Shown: positions 34,635 to 45,989, counted from the stretch's first letter. The stretch: 64,000 bases of DNA from Agilicoccus flavus (GCF_014857905.1 NZ_JACYXE010000009.1:1-64000); one strand, 5' to 3'. Translations and numbers: made by a program. The notes: generated by a model from the sequence alone, not told the origin.

Positions 34635-37283
34635 TCACAGGCGGACCACGTCGGCGTGACCGATGGCGGAGTACCGACCGGGCGTGCAGGTGAGGAGGAC
34701 GACCTGGGCGCCGGGGTCGAGGCGGCCGAACGCCGCGCAGACGCGGCGCAGCTTGTCGGGGTCGGAGTAGCCGAGCGCGTCGTCGATGAGCACGGGCACG
34801 CCGTGCTCGGCGTCGACGACGCTCGCGCAGGCCAGGCGTGTGAGGATGGCGAGCTGCTCCTTGGCGCCGCTCGACAGGTGGGCGAACGGGACGGCGCGGC
34901 CGTCGACGGTGCGGCTCGTCACGGACAGGTCGTCGGCGACCTCGACGTCGAACGACGCGCCGTAGACGACGCGGCCCAGCCGGGTGATCGCATCGGTGAA
35001 GGGCCGCACGTAGGCGCGGCGGGCCGCGTCGGACTCGTCGCGCAGCAGCGTGCGTAGCAGCCGGGCCGCCTGGGCGTGCCGCGTCGTGGCCTCGAACAGC
35101 CGGGTGACGTGCGCATGTTCGGACCGGGCCGCGTCGAACGCCTCGCGCCGGCCCTGCCCGCCGGCGTGCTCGAGGCGTGCGGCGACCCGCAGCCGGTCGT
35201 CCTCCAGTTCCCGCCGCCGCCGCAGCACGCCCGGGACCTCGGCGCGCGCCGACTCGAGCTGGGTCCGCAGCGCGTCGACGTCGGCCTCGCGCACGCGCTG
35301 CTCGTGGCGGCCGGCCTCGCGTGACGCCTCCTCGGCCCGGGCTGCGGCGCTCTCGCGCGCGGACTCGAGGTCGGCGTCGGCGCACGCCTCGCGCGCCGCG
35401 GCCAGACGCGCGGACAGGCCGGCCGTCTCGGCGGCGACCGCCTCGGCGAGGCTCTCGGCGCGGGCGAGCTCGATGCGCGCCTCGTGCCCGGACTCCCGCG
35501 CCGCGTGGTGGGCGTCCCGCACCCGCTCGACCTCGTCGCGGGCCGCGTCGTGGGCCTCACGCGCCCGCGTCAGTCCGGCTTCGGGCGGCTCGGTCGGAGC
35601 GGTCGATTCGACGTCGTCGGCCCCCTCGGTGCTCTCTGCGTTCTCGGCGTTCTCGGCCGGCCGCTCGCGCAGTCGGTCGCGGGCGGCGGCGAGGTCGTCG
35701 CGGTTGTCGCCGGACAGGAGCGCCGCGAGGGCGTCTCGCGCGGAACGGACGTCCTCCTCGCGGTCGCGGCGCACGTCGTGGGCGGCGCGGGCGGCGTCGA
35801 GGGAGTCGACGCCCGCCCGGACCAGCGCGTCGTCGAGCGCCTCACGCGCCTGCGCCACCCCGGCGGCGAGCCGCGACGCCGCCTCGTCGGGGGCCAGCGC
35901 GATCTCGACCTCGCCGCCGACGACGAGGGTGACCGGCTCGCTGAGCGCCCGCTCCCACGGGGCGTCGAGTATAAGCGGCGACCCGTCGACCTCGACGACG
36001 GGGTGTCCGTCGAGCCGGCGCACGCTCACCCGAGCGCTGACGGCGTCCTCGCGGGCCCGGGCCACCGCGAGGTCGCGGGCCGCGTCCTCCACGCGCCGCA
36101 GGGCGGCGGCGTCGACGGGCGCCTCGTCGGCCGCGGCGCGGGCAGCGTGCAGGTCGGCGCTCGCGCGATCGATCCGGTCGAGCCGGGCCTCGACTTCCCG
36201 GAGCTCCTCGGCCTCGCGGGCGTGCTCGGCCCGGGCCCGGGCCGCGACCAGGTCGGCCCGCGTACGCGCCTCCGCCGCCACCGCCGCGTCGAGCTCGGCG
36301 GCGCGGCCCGCGGCGGCGGCGTCGTCGGGGGCGAGCCGTTCCCGCAGTTCGTCGAGCGTGGACCGGGCGCCGGCCAGGGCCAGTTCGCGCTCGGCGAGGT
36401 CGCGGACCGCCCGGGCCCGCTCCTGCGCACGCCCGATCGCGAGGTCGTGGTCGCGGCGGGCGTCGTCGTGGGCGCGCCGGGCCCGCTGCGCGGCCGCGAC
36501 CACGTCCTCGACGTCGGCCCAGTGCGCCTCGACCTGGTCGAGGGCGGCCCGGGCGGCGGTCTCCTGGCGGGCGCACTCGGTGATCTCGGCCTGGAGCCGG
36601 GCGTGCCGGTCGACGTCCGCGGCCACCTCGTCGAGCCCGGCCTGCGCGGCGGCGACAGCGGCCTCCGCGCGCTCGAGCCGCTCGCCGAGCACCCGGTACT
36701 CGCCCGTGGGCTGCCCGCTCTTGGCGGTGAAGTAGCGCAGGTACACCTCCTCGGCGGCGGCGAGGATCGTGTCGCCCTCTCCCCCCGGCGCGTTCGCCGC
36801 ACCTGCCGCGCGGTCGAGGGCCGCCGCCAGCGCCGGCGACCCCGACAGCTCCGCCGGGTCGAGGGGGCTCGCCTGCATGAGCCGGAGCGCCCGCCACAGG
36901 TGCAGGTCGGCCGTCTGCGCGAGCAGGGCGCGCACGCGCTCGTGTGCCACGTCGCCCACGAGCTGCTCGCGGGTCGGTGCCGTGACGTCGAGCTCGGTGA
37001 GGCTGCGGCGCAGCCAGCGCTTGCGATAGGTGAAGCGGTAGGGCCCGGTGGACATCTCGACCTCGACGAACGGGCCGACATCGCGCCCGATGGGCCGGGC
37101 CGCCCGGATCTCGGCCCGCCGGGAGGTGTCCTTGTGGTCGAGGAGCAGGTCGAGCGCCTCGATCATCGAGGTCTTGCCGACCTCGTTCGGCCCCTCGACG
37201 ACGAGGATGCCGCGGTCGGGGAAGCGCAGCTCGCGATGCTCGATCCCCTTGAAGTCGCGGATCTCCATCCGGTGCAGCCTCAT
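34635..37283 (-). CDS. SbcC/YhaN-like SMC-type ATPase
   Basis: The 882-residue protein starts MRLHRMEIRDFKGIEH and has Walker A GPNEVGKTSMIEAL (about 34-42), very long alanine/arginine/glutamate coiled coils, an ABC signature LSSGAKEQLAIL (about 795) and Walker B VLIDDALGYSDPDKL. It should form the ATPase of an SbcCD-like nuclease with the upstream gene. No CxxC zinc hook is present; an acidic low-complexity stretch (AENAENAESTEGADDVEST, about 545-565) occupies the middle. Length and the missing hook resemble YhaN more than SbcC. The ATG overlaps the phosphoesterase stop as ATGA. Confidence 0.88.
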   Translation of the reverse strand: MRLHRMEIRDFKGIEHRELRFPDRGILVVEGPNEVGKTSMIEALDLLLDHKDTSRRAEIRAARPIGRDVGPFVEVEMSTGPYRFTYRKRWLRRSLTELDVTAPTREQLVGDVAHERVRALLAQTADLHLWRALRLMQASPLDPAELSGSPALAAALDRAAGAANAPGGEGDTILAAAEEVYLRYFTAKSGQPTGEYRVLGERLERAEAAVAAAQAGLDEVAADVDRHARLQAEITECARQETAARAALDQVEAHWADVEDVVAAAQRARRAHDDARRDHDLAIGRAQERARAVRDLAERELALAGARSTLDELRERLAPDDAAAAGRAAELDAAVAAEARTRADLVAARARAEHAREAEELREVEARLDRIDRASADLHAARAAADEAPVDAAALRRVEDAARDLAVARAREDAVSARVSVRRLDGHPVVEVDGSPLILDAPWERALSEPVTLVVGGEVEIALAPDEAASRLAAGVAQAREALDDALVRAGVDSLDAARAAHDVRRDREEDVRSARDALAALLSGDNRDDLAAARDRLRERPAENAENAESTEGADDVESTAPTEPPEAGLTRAREAHDAARDEVERVRDAHHAARESGHEARIELARAESLAEAVAAETAGLSARLAAAREACADADLESARESAAARAEEASREAGRHEQRVREADVDALRTQLESARAEVPGVLRRRRELEDDRLRVAARLEHAGGQGRREAFDAARSEHAHVTRLFEATTRHAQAARLLRTLLRDESDAARRAYVRPFTDAITRLGRVVYGASFDVEVADDLSVTSRTVDGRAVPFAHLSSGAKEQLAILTRLACASVVDAEHGVPVLIDDALGYSDPDKLRRVCAAFGRLDPGAQVVLLTCTPGRYSAIGHADVVRL

Positions 37284-38443
37284 GCCGCGGGCCCCTTGGC
37301 GAGGCGATACAGCAGCGACAACGCGTCGCGCGCCGTCCCGGCCTCGTCGCCCGCCGACCCGGCGCCGGCGGGTCCGGGGCCGGCCGCGCCGCCGACCCCC
37401 GCCTGGGCGGCGAGCCGGTCGACGACGTGGTCGACGAACCCGCCGACCCCGAGGTCGGTCAGCTCGTCGCCGACGACGACGGCGATGTCGTCGTGGCTGC
37501 TCCACGTGATGCGCGCCGCGAACGCGTCGTCGTAGGCGTCGAGCAGCGTGTCCAGGCGTGCCTTGTCGGCGAGGGTGAGCGTGCCCTGCAGGGCGGTGCG
37601 GACGACGGTCCGGTCCTTGGGCGCGAGGGCGCCGAGCTCCTCGTCGAGGGCGTCGATGTCGGCCGCGCCCTCGACCTGCGCCTGCACCGACACGAACGAC
37701 CACGTGCCCACGTGATGCGGGGTGAGCACCGGCGGGGCGCCCGCCGAGACGTCGACGACGAGCACGTCGCCCGGCTGCTCCTCCCGGAACGACGTGACCT
37801 CGGGCGAGCCCGAGTAGTGGACCGCCTCCCCCACACCCAGCCGGGTGTGTTTGTCGCCCAGGGCGACGTAGTGCACGACGCCGTCGGCGAGCGCCCGCTG
37901 CAGGCCCGCGAGCCCGATCGAGCGCACGGAGGACTCGTCGGGGTCGAGGACGTCGAGCGCACCGTGGCCCACGGCGATCCGCACGCCGTCGGCGGGACCG
38001 AGCCCGGCGAGCGCGTCGGCGAGGAGGTCGGACAGCGGCTCCTTCGAGAACCAGGGGGCGGCCACGAGCTCGACCCCCGGCGCGACCTCGTGGAGCCCCG
38101 GGGTGTCGAGGACCACGACGTTCTCGGGCCGCGCGGCCGCGAACACCCGCGAGGAGTACACGCTCACCGCGTCGAGCGGGTCGTGGTTGCCGGGCAGGAG
38201 ATAGACGGGGACGTCGATGCTGCCCATGGCCTCGAGCGCCCGCCGGACGGTCTGGGTGGCCACGAGGCTCGACTCGAAGACGTCGCCGGCGACGACGACG
38301 AACTCGCACCCCTCCCGCCGCGCCACGTCGGCCACGGACCGGATCGCGTCGATGCGCGCTCCCGTGTACCGGGCCTGCGCCTCCCCCTCGAGGAAGTGAC
38401 GGGTCATGCCGAGCTGCCAGTCGCTGGTGTGCAGGAACCGCAC
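37280..38443 (-). CDS. SbcD/YhaO-like metallophosphoesterase (DNA exonuclease subunit)
   Basis: The 387-residue calcineurin-like phosphoesterase has FLHTSDWQLGM (first metal site), VVVAGDVFES, LLPGNHDPLD, VGHGALDV and YVALGDKHTR. It should be the nuclease partner of the SMC-like ATPase encoded just downstream, cutting DNA ends or hairpins. A glycine/proline/alanine-rich linker separates a C-terminal helix (ARDALSLLYRLAKG). GTG 38443 or GTG 38446 may be used; both follow the GGAAGGGAGG site. Confidence 0.88.
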   Translation of the reverse strand: MRFLHTSDWQLGMTRHFLEGEAQARYTGARIDAIRSVADVARREGCEFVVVAGDVFESSLVATQTVRRALEAMGSIDVPVYLLPGNHDPLDAVSVYSSRVFAAARPENVVVLDTPGLHEVAPGVELVAAPWFSKEPLSDLLADALAGLGPADGVRIAVGHGALDVLDPDESSVRSIGLAGLQRALADGVVHYVALGDKHTRLGVGEAVHYSGSPEVTSFREEQPGDVLVVDVSAGAPPVLTPHHVGTWSFVSVQAQVEGAADIDALDEELGALAPKDRTVVRTALQGTLTLADKARLDTLLDAYDDAFAARITWSSHDDIAVVVGDELTDLGVGGFVDHVVDRLAAQAGVGGAAGPGPAGAGSAGDEAGTARDALSLLYRLAKGPAA

Positions 38444-38568
38444 CACGTCACCCTCCCTTCCTCCGGCGCCGCGCCCCGCGGCTTCGTCGTCCTCGACGCT
38501 AATGCCCACCACCGACAGACTCGCGGAGGTCGGCCGGGTGGCGGCGCGCGCCCCCGCGCCATCCGCCC

Positions 38569-39909
38569 TCACCGCACCCGACCGTACGTGGCGTTCGGGG
38601 ACCAGATTCGGTGCAGCCCGGTGTGTTTGCCGGTGCGCGGGGCGTCGTACATCTTCCCCTTGCCCGCGTAGATGCCGACGTGGTGGGCGGGCCGGCCGAA
38701 GAACACGAGGTCGCCGGGCCGGGGGTCGTTCGTCTTCTTCGCGAAGCGCTGCTGCGCGGCCGCCGTGCGGGGCAGCTCGACCCCCACGCGGCCGTACACG
38801 TGCTGGGTGAACCCCGAGCAGTCGAAGCCCTTCGTGCTCGTGCCGCCCCACCGGTAGCGGATACCCGACAGCCCCGCCGCGGTGGCCGTGGCCCGGTCCA
38901 CCGCCCGCGCCGGCGTCGAAGGGTTGGCCCGCCGCGGCGTCTCCCGTCGCCGCTCGGTCCGGGACGGGCTCGCCCCGGGTGCCTTCGTCGTCGAGGGCTT
39001 CACGGCGGGCTTCGCGGGAGGCTCGGCAGAAGGCTTCGCAGACGGCGTCTCGGAGGGCTTCCCTGCGGGCCCCTCCGAGGGCACGACAGAGGGCTGCTCG
39101 GCGCCCGTCTGCGCGGACCCCGGGGCCGACCGCTGCGGCGGCGTCGGGGGTGCGTCCCCGTCGCCGTCCTCGGCCGTCTCGCCCGGCGCCGTGGGGGCCG
39201 GCGTGCTCGGCGTCCCCTCGTCCCCGCTCGCCGGGGTGGCGGGCACCGGCGACACCGGCGGCCCCGGCACGCTCGTGCCCGGCACGACCGGCGGCGGGGA
39301 CGCAGGCCGTGTCGCGATGGAGGGCGGCGACACCGCCACCGCGGGGGACGGAGACCCTGCCGTCGCCTCGGGCAGCTGGATGACGACCACGAGGGTGTCG
39401 CCCGCCTGCGCCTGTGCGCCCTGGCGGGCCAGCGCCTCGACGACCGCCGCGGCGAGCCGGTCCCGATCCATCCCCGCGACCGGGGACGAGGCCGGCGCGG
39501 GGGCGGACGACGGCGCGGGCGGCGTCACGGCCGGGCTCCCCGACGACGCCACCGTCGGCCCCGCCGACGACGCGGGGGATGCCGCGTCCGACGACGTCGC
39601 GGGGCTCGTGGGCATCGGCGCCGGGAGGTCGGGCGTCGGTGCGCCCGGCGCGGCGTCCGATCCGTGCGCCTGCGGCCCGGCGGTCCGGGCGTCGTCGGTC
39701 GCGACCGGGAGCGGCCGGTCGGTGGCGAGGGCCGGGGCCGCGGCCGGAACGGTCAGGGCGGCGGCCACACCCGAGGCGAGCACCAGAGCGCCGGGGCCAC
39801 GGGGCAGGCCGCGGGATGGGGTGCGGGGCAGGGCGCGATGCCGGCCCGGGGTCGAGCGGGGGACGACGGCGGAGGGTGCGAACGCCGTCGCCGAGGAGGA
39901 GGAGCCCAT
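38569..39909 (-). CDS. Secreted NlpC/P60 cell-wall hydrolase
   Basis: The 446-residue protein has a long N-terminal leader with a hydrophobic core (GALVLASGVAAALTVPAAAP, about 41-60). About 270 residues of Pro/Ser/Ala/Thr-rich linker follow, including the near-repeat KPSAEPPAKPAVKPS. The C-terminal NlpC/P60 domain (about 335-446) has IRYRWGGTSTKGFDCSGFTQ (catalytic cysteine), PGDLVFFGRPAHHVGIYAG (catalytic histidine) and a short KHTGLHRIW. It should cleave D-gamma-glutamyl-diaminopimelate bonds in peptidoglycan. GGAAAG lies 7 nt before the ATG. The linker probably spans the wall. Confidence 0.9.
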   Translation of the reverse strand: MGSSSSATAFAPSAVVPRSTPGRHRALPRTPSRGLPRGPGALVLASGVAAALTVPAAAPALATDRPLPVATDDARTAGPQAHGSDAAPGAPTPDLPAPMPTSPATSSDAASPASSAGPTVASSGSPAVTPPAPSSAPAPASSPVAGMDRDRLAAAVVEALARQGAQAQAGDTLVVVIQLPEATAGSPSPAVAVSPPSIATRPASPPPVVPGTSVPGPPVSPVPATPASGDEGTPSTPAPTAPGETAEDGDGDAPPTPPQRSAPGSAQTGAEQPSVVPSEGPAGKPSETPSAKPSAEPPAKPAVKPSTTKAPGASPSRTERRRETPRRANPSTPARAVDRATATAAGLSGIRYRWGGTSTKGFDCSGFTQHVYGRVGVELPRTAAAQQRFAKKTNDPRPGDLVFFGRPAHHVGIYAGKGKMYDAPRTGKHTGLHRIWSPNATYGRVR

Positions 39910-40130
39910 GGGTCTGCTTTCCGGCCTCGCCCGCGGTCACCCGCGCCCCGCCGCACCGCACGCAGGGGCGACGCCCGGGTGGCGGCGGGGGCGGCGAGCC
40001 ACGAGGACGGTCGCCAGGCGACGACCCCTGCACGCTACGAACGTCGTGGGAGCCGGCCGATCCGTCGTGCACAGCCCCGCCGCACGGCGCGCATGCCGCC
40101 CCGGCCAGGACTCACGTGTGGACGAAACCC
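39910..40130 (-). promoter_or_regulatory. Long upstream region of the NlpC/P60 gene
   Basis: These 221 bp contain GCAGGGG and, further down, CCCCTGC as potential long-range pairing (about 39961-40031 on the plus strand). A structured leader is possible because wall-hydrolase genes in actinobacteria are often riboswitch-controlled. The sequence does not show a convincing c-di-AMP riboswitch core, so no class is assigned. Confidence 0.25.
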
Positions 40131-40829
40131 TCAGGCCCCCGTGGTGACGAAGAGGTGCGCCGCGAGATCGGGCGGCAGGTAGGCGGCGTCGGACTCGGCG
40201 GCGTCGGCGGCGCGGACCACGTAGGTCGTCCCGTCGCGGCGGACGACGAGCTCGGCCCCGGGCACGACACCCGCGGCGTGCACCCCGGCGAGGATGTCGG
40301 GCTCCCCCTGCAGCTCCTCACCGATGCGGCGCAGGACGACGCGCTCGCTCGAGGGGTCCTCCACGGACGTCAGGTGCATCGTGTCGCCCGGGGTGAACGG
40401 CAGTGACGTCTCGCCCAGCTCCTCCAGCCCCGGGATGGGGTTGCCGTAGGGGCTCAGCCCGTGCTCGGTGAGCATGGCGAGGATCTTGCGCTCCACCCGC
40501 TCGGACATGACGTGCTCCCACCGGCACGCCTCGTCGTGGACGTACTCGTACTCGAGGCCGATGACGTCGACGAGGAGGCGCTCGGCGAGCCGGTGCTTGC
40601 GCATGACGCGCACCGCTCGGGCCCGCCCCTCGGGCAGGAGGACGACGTGGCGGTCCTCCTGGACCTGGACGAGGTCGTCACGCTCCATGCGCGCCACCGT
40701 CTGCGAGACCGTGGGGCCGGAGTGCCCGAGCCGCTCGGCGATCCGGGCCCGCAGCAGCGGGATGCCCTCCTCCTCGAGCTCGAGGAAGGTCCGCAGGTAC
40801 ATCTCCGTGGTGTCGATCAGGTCCGTCAC
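40131..40829 (-). CDS. dtxR: DtxR/IdeR-type iron-dependent repressor
   Basis: The 232-residue protein matches DtxR/IdeR: LIDTTEMYLRTFLELEEEGI, the winged helix LRARIAERLGHSGPTVSQTV, metal ligands in MRKHRLAERLLVDVIGLE and VHDEACRWEHVMS, and SPYGNPIPG before an SH3-like C-terminal domain (VVPGAELVVRRDGTTYVV). With Fe2+ (or Mn2+) it represses iron uptake and stress genes. No iron transporter is next to it. GTG 40829 gives the standard length and N-terminus. Confidence 0.93.
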   Translation of the reverse strand: MTDLIDTTEMYLRTFLELEEEGIPLLRARIAERLGHSGPTVSQTVARMERDDLVQVQEDRHVVLLPEGRARAVRVMRKHRLAERLLVDVIGLEYEYVHDEACRWEHVMSERVERKILAMLTEHGLSPYGNPIPGLEELGETSLPFTPGDTMHLTSVEDPSSERVVLRRIGEELQGEPDILAGVHAAGVVPGAELVVRRDGTTYVVRAADAAESDAAYLPPDLAAHLFVTTGA

Positions 40830-40902
40830 GCGCCCCAGTCTCGCACCACCGGCGCGCCGACCGCGCGTCCTGCCGCGGCGCACGACCCGCGCCGTCCCGC
40901 GC

Positions 40903-41580
40903 TCAGGGCTGCAGGCGTTCCGAGCGCCAGGCCTCCGGCGCGTCCAGGCCCCCTTCGCCCACCCGGGTGAAGCGCAACCGGTCGTGCAGACGGTCGGGCC
41001 GGCCCGACCAGAACTCGACCGACTCGCACGCGATGCGGTAGGCGACCCAGTCCTCGGGGGCCGGGACGTCGTCGGGGGACCCCGTGTCGGGCCATCGGGT
41101 CGCCTCCGCGGCGTAGGCCGCCTCGAGCTCGGCCCGCCCGGGCACCGGGTGCGACTGCCGCGACGCGCGGGCCGAGATGCGCGAGCCCCACGGACGGGTG
41201 CGCCAGTAGGCGTCGGCCGTCTCGGCGTCGATCACCTGGGCCCGCCCCCGGAATCGCACCGCCCGATACAGGGGTGTCCACGTGAGGGCGGCCGCGATGG
41301 TCCCCGTCCGCTCGATCTGCGCGGCCTTGGCCGAGTGGAGACTCGAGACGAACCCGGGCCCGGTCGGGTCGAAGAACCGCATGAGGACGACCCGGACGTC
41401 GGGCATGCCGTCGGCGTCGACCGTCGCGACGGCGAGCGCCGAGGGTTCGTGGATCCGGCCGTCGCGCGCGGCCTGCGCCGCGTCGTCCACCCACGTGCGC
41501 GCCAGCGCCCACGGCGCGCGCCCCGCGGTCTCCTCGTCGATGCCGATCCCCTCGTAGTCCCACCGGCGCACCTGTTCCAT
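40903..41580 (-). CDS. pdxH: Pyridoxamine 5'-phosphate oxidase
   Basis: The 225-residue FMN enzyme makes pyridoxal phosphate. Motifs: PSALAVATVDADGMPDVRVV with the FMN-binding R-VVLMRFF, SLHSAKAAQI, RFRGRAQVID, RPWGSRISARASRQS and the C-terminal HDRLRFTRVG and WRSERLQP ending. TAGGGT lies 6 nt before ATG 41580, suggesting a leaderless mRNA. The PLP-dependent serC is close by, but in the opposite orientation. Confidence 0.95.
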   Translation of the reverse strand: MEQVRRWDYEGIGIDEETAGRAPWALARTWVDDAAQAARDGRIHEPSALAVATVDADGMPDVRVVLMRFFDPTGPGFVSSLHSAKAAQIERTGTIAAALTWTPLYRAVRFRGRAQVIDAETADAYWRTRPWGSRISARASRQSHPVPGRAELEAAYAAEATRWPDTGSPDDVPAPEDWVAYRIACESVEFWSGRPDRLHDRLRFTRVGEGGLDAPEAWRSERLQP

Positions 41581-41774
41581 GCCACGACCCTAGGAGACGG
41601 GCGAACGGTCCCGTCGGCTCGCCCGCCGCTCACCGGTCGACGGCCGTGTTCACCACCCCCATCGGCGGACCGCCCGGGGCCGCCGGCGGGCGGCAGCCCG
41701 AGGGGACGACGTCGGACGCGACGCGCCGCCTGCAGGGTGACCGATTCGTCGCATTCGTCCCGGGTCGCCGGGAT

Positions 41775-41790
41775 CATCCGCGTTCGGATG
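41775..41790. promoter_or_regulatory. Palindrome upstream of citA
   Basis: CATCCG-CGTT-CGGATG forms a 6-bp-arm palindrome 15 bp before ATG 41806 in the 225-bp gap between pdxH and citA. It overlaps an alternative ATG (41788). It could be an operator or a small hairpin. Nothing else is recognised in this gap. Confidence 0.35.
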
Positions 41791-41805
41791 ACGCACAATG
41801 GCGGC

Positions 41806-44039
<2,234 letters not shown>

Positions 44040-44063
44040 CCCGGTCGCCGGCCGGCCGGGCGC

Positions 44064-44150
44064 TCAGCGGACGAACGGGGCGATGAGCACCACCGCGAGC
44101 ATCGCGGCGAGCGCGACGAGGACGATGAGGCGGCGGGTCCTCGGGGTCAT
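44064..44150 (-). CDS. 28-residue single-membrane-span peptide
   Basis: The product is a basic head (MTPRTRRL) followed by one hydrophobic span (IVLVALAAMLAVVLIAPFVR). Its ATG overlaps the MFS stop codon as ATGA, so it would be translated by coupling and inserted next to the transporter. A helper or regulatory subunit of the exporter is possible. No family is recognised, but the coupling and the ideal membrane-span composition argue for a real gene. Confidence 0.5.
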   Translation of the reverse strand: MTPRTRRLIVLVALAAMLAVVLIAPFVR

Positions 44151-45430
44151 CGCGTCACCTCCGGCAACGGTGTGGGCGGCGGCCCGCTCACGAGCAGGTG
44201 CGGCGTACGCGCCCGACGGTAGCGCACCCGCAGACCCCGGTAGACCACGAGATAGACGAGCACGCCCACCAGCAGCAACGCGTCGGCGACCGAGCCCACG
44301 AGGATCGTCGCCCGGGCCCCCCAGTTCTCGCCGACCCACCCGATGAGCGGCGCCCCGAGCGGCGTGCCACCCATGAAGATCGCGAAGTACAGGGCCATGA
44401 CGCGGCCGCGCATCTCCGGCGCGACGGCGAGCTGCACCATCGAGTTGGCCGTCGGCATGATCGTCATCGCGGTGAGCCCGACGGGCACGAGCAGGGCGGC
44501 GAAGGTCCAGTAGGACGGGGCGAAGGCCGCCGCGGTCGAGGCGAGCACGAACGCGGCGAGTCCGCCGACGACGACACGCAGGCGCGCCCGCTCCCGGCGG
44601 GCGACGAGCAGGGCGGCGGCGAGCGACCCCACGGCCATGATCGACCCGAGCAGACCGAACTCCCCCGGCCCCTGGTGGAAGACCGTCGTCGCCATGAGCG
44701 CCGTCGTCATCTGGAAGTTCATCGCGAACGTGCCGTGGACGAAGACGATGGCGAACACGAGCAGGACGTCGGGCCGGGCGAGCACGTAGGCGAGCCCCTC
44801 CCGCGCGCCACCGCCGCCGCGGCGCAGGGGCGCCGGCCGCAGGGTCCGCGCGTCCATCGCCCACAGGCAGGCGATGATCGCGACGAAGCTCGCCGCGTCG
44901 ACGAGGAACACGCCCCCGGTGCCGACGAGCGCGATGAGAACCCCGGCGACGGCCGGCCCGATGAGTCGCGCCATGTTGAAGTTCGCGCTGTTGAGGCCGA
45001 CCGCGTTGGTGAGCAGGTCGGGCCCGACGACCTCGGAGACGAACCCCTGCCGGGCCGGGGTGTCGATCGCGGCCGCCGACCCGAGCGCGAAGGTCAGCGC
45101 GTAGACGAGCGGCAGCGTCGCGGTGCCCGTGAGCACGAGCACGGCCGTCGTCAGCTGGATGATGGCCATCGCGCCCTGGGTCGCCGTGAGCACCCGCCGC
45201 TTCGGGAAACGGTCGGCGATCCCACCGGAGACGGGGGCGAAGAGCACCGCGGGCAGGAACTGCAGGGCGGTGCAGATGCCGAGGGCCGCCGCGGAGTGGT
45301 CGGTCAGCTCGGTGAGCACGAGCCAGCCCTGGGCGGTGCGCCCCATCCACGTGCCGACGTTGTTGACGAGCGCCCCGACGAAGAACAGGCGGTAGTTGCG
45401 CTCGACGAACGACCGGAAGGTGGGGCTCAC
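44147..45430 (-). CDS. MFS transporter, EntS/DHA3-like
   Basis: The 427-residue protein has about 12 membrane segments. N-terminal RLFFVGALVNNVGTWMGRTA, the loop-2/3 motif GGIADRFPKRRVLTATQ, FNMARLIGPAVAGVLIA, LLGSIMAVGSLAAALLVARR and GRVMALYFAIFMGGTPLGAP are typical of the DHA3/EntS exporter group. It probably exports a drug, siderophore or other small molecule. GTG 45430 overlaps the stop of the upstream marR gene as GTGA, so expression should be under that regulator. Confidence 0.9.
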   Translation of the reverse strand: MSPTFRSFVERNYRLFFVGALVNNVGTWMGRTAQGWLVLTELTDHSAAALGICTALQFLPAVLFAPVSGGIADRFPKRRVLTATQGAMAIIQLTTAVLVLTGTATLPLVYALTFALGSAAAIDTPARQGFVSEVVGPDLLTNAVGLNSANFNMARLIGPAVAGVLIALVGTGGVFLVDAASFVAIIACLWAMDARTLRPAPLRRGGGGAREGLAYVLARPDVLLVFAIVFVHGTFAMNFQMTTALMATTVFHQGPGEFGLLGSIMAVGSLAAALLVARRERARLRVVVGGLAAFVLASTAAAFAPSYWTFAALLVPVGLTAMTIMPTANSMVQLAVAPEMRGRVMALYFAIFMGGTPLGAPLIGWVGENWGARATILVGSVADALLLVGVLVYLVVYRGLRVRYRRARTPHLLVSGPPPTPLPEVTR

Positions 45431-45960
45431 GCGTCGGCCACCTTCGACAACACCGGGGCCGCCGCGGCGAGGAGGGCGATCTCGCGCTCGCAGAGGCCGG
45501 CGAGCCGCGCGCCCATCCACAGGTCGCGCCGGGCGCGCACGTCGGCGACGGCGGCGCGCCCCGCCTCCGTGATCGCGACGACGACCTGACGCCGGTCGAG
45601 GGCGTTCTCGAGCCGCTGCGCGAGGCCGGCGTCGACGAGGGAACCGACGGTGCGCGTCATGCTCGGGCCGCTGACGCGCTCGGTCTCGGCGAGGCGCGTG
45701 ACGGGCAGGGGCCCCGACTCGAGCCGGGCGAGGACGCTGAACCGGTGGGGTGCGAGCGCGTCGGGGGCGCCCGGCCGACCGGACTGCTCGAAGCGCACGC
45801 GCCGGCTGATCCGCATGCACGCGAGGCGCACCTCGGCGGCCAGGGCCGCGACGTCGACCTCGCCGGTGCTGTCGGTACCGCCGGTGCTGTCGGTGCCGCC
45901 GACGTCGCCGACGCGCGAGCCGGTCGCGGTGGGGGTGGGCGCGTCCGGCGGCGTGGCCAC
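45427..45960 (-). CDS. MarR-family regulator of the coupled MFS exporter
   Basis: The 177-residue winged-helix protein has a low-complexity N-terminus containing the duplicated GGTDSTGGTDSTGEVD (an 18-bp tandem repeat in DNA). The MarR core reads LAPHRFSVLARLES, LPVTRLAETERVSGPSMTRT (recognition helix), LVDAGLAQRLENALDRRQVV. It is first in an operon with the MFS exporter and the 28-residue peptide, and a direct-repeat operator lies just upstream, so autorepression is likely. Confidence 0.9.
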   Translation of the reverse strand: MATPPDAPTPTATGSRVGDVGGTDSTGGTDSTGEVDVAALAAEVRLACMRISRRVRFEQSGRPGAPDALAPHRFSVLARLESGPLPVTRLAETERVSGPSMTRTVGSLVDAGLAQRLENALDRRQVVVAITEAGRAAVADVRARRDLWMGARLAGLCEREIALLAAAAPVLSKVADA

Positions 45961-45989
45961 GGTGACTCCAGGGGGTCGACTCGGCGGGT

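Noticed and set aside
34635-38309. Extension of the SbcC-like gene upstream to 1224 codons
   Set aside because: The extra part overlaps the metallophosphoesterase in another frame. The ATG at 37283 gives the canonical N-terminus and an ATGA overlap.
39910-40130. c-di-AMP (ydaO-type) riboswitch upstream of NlpC/P60
   Set aside because: I looked for the conserved core sequences and did not find a convincing match; only generic complementary blocks are present.
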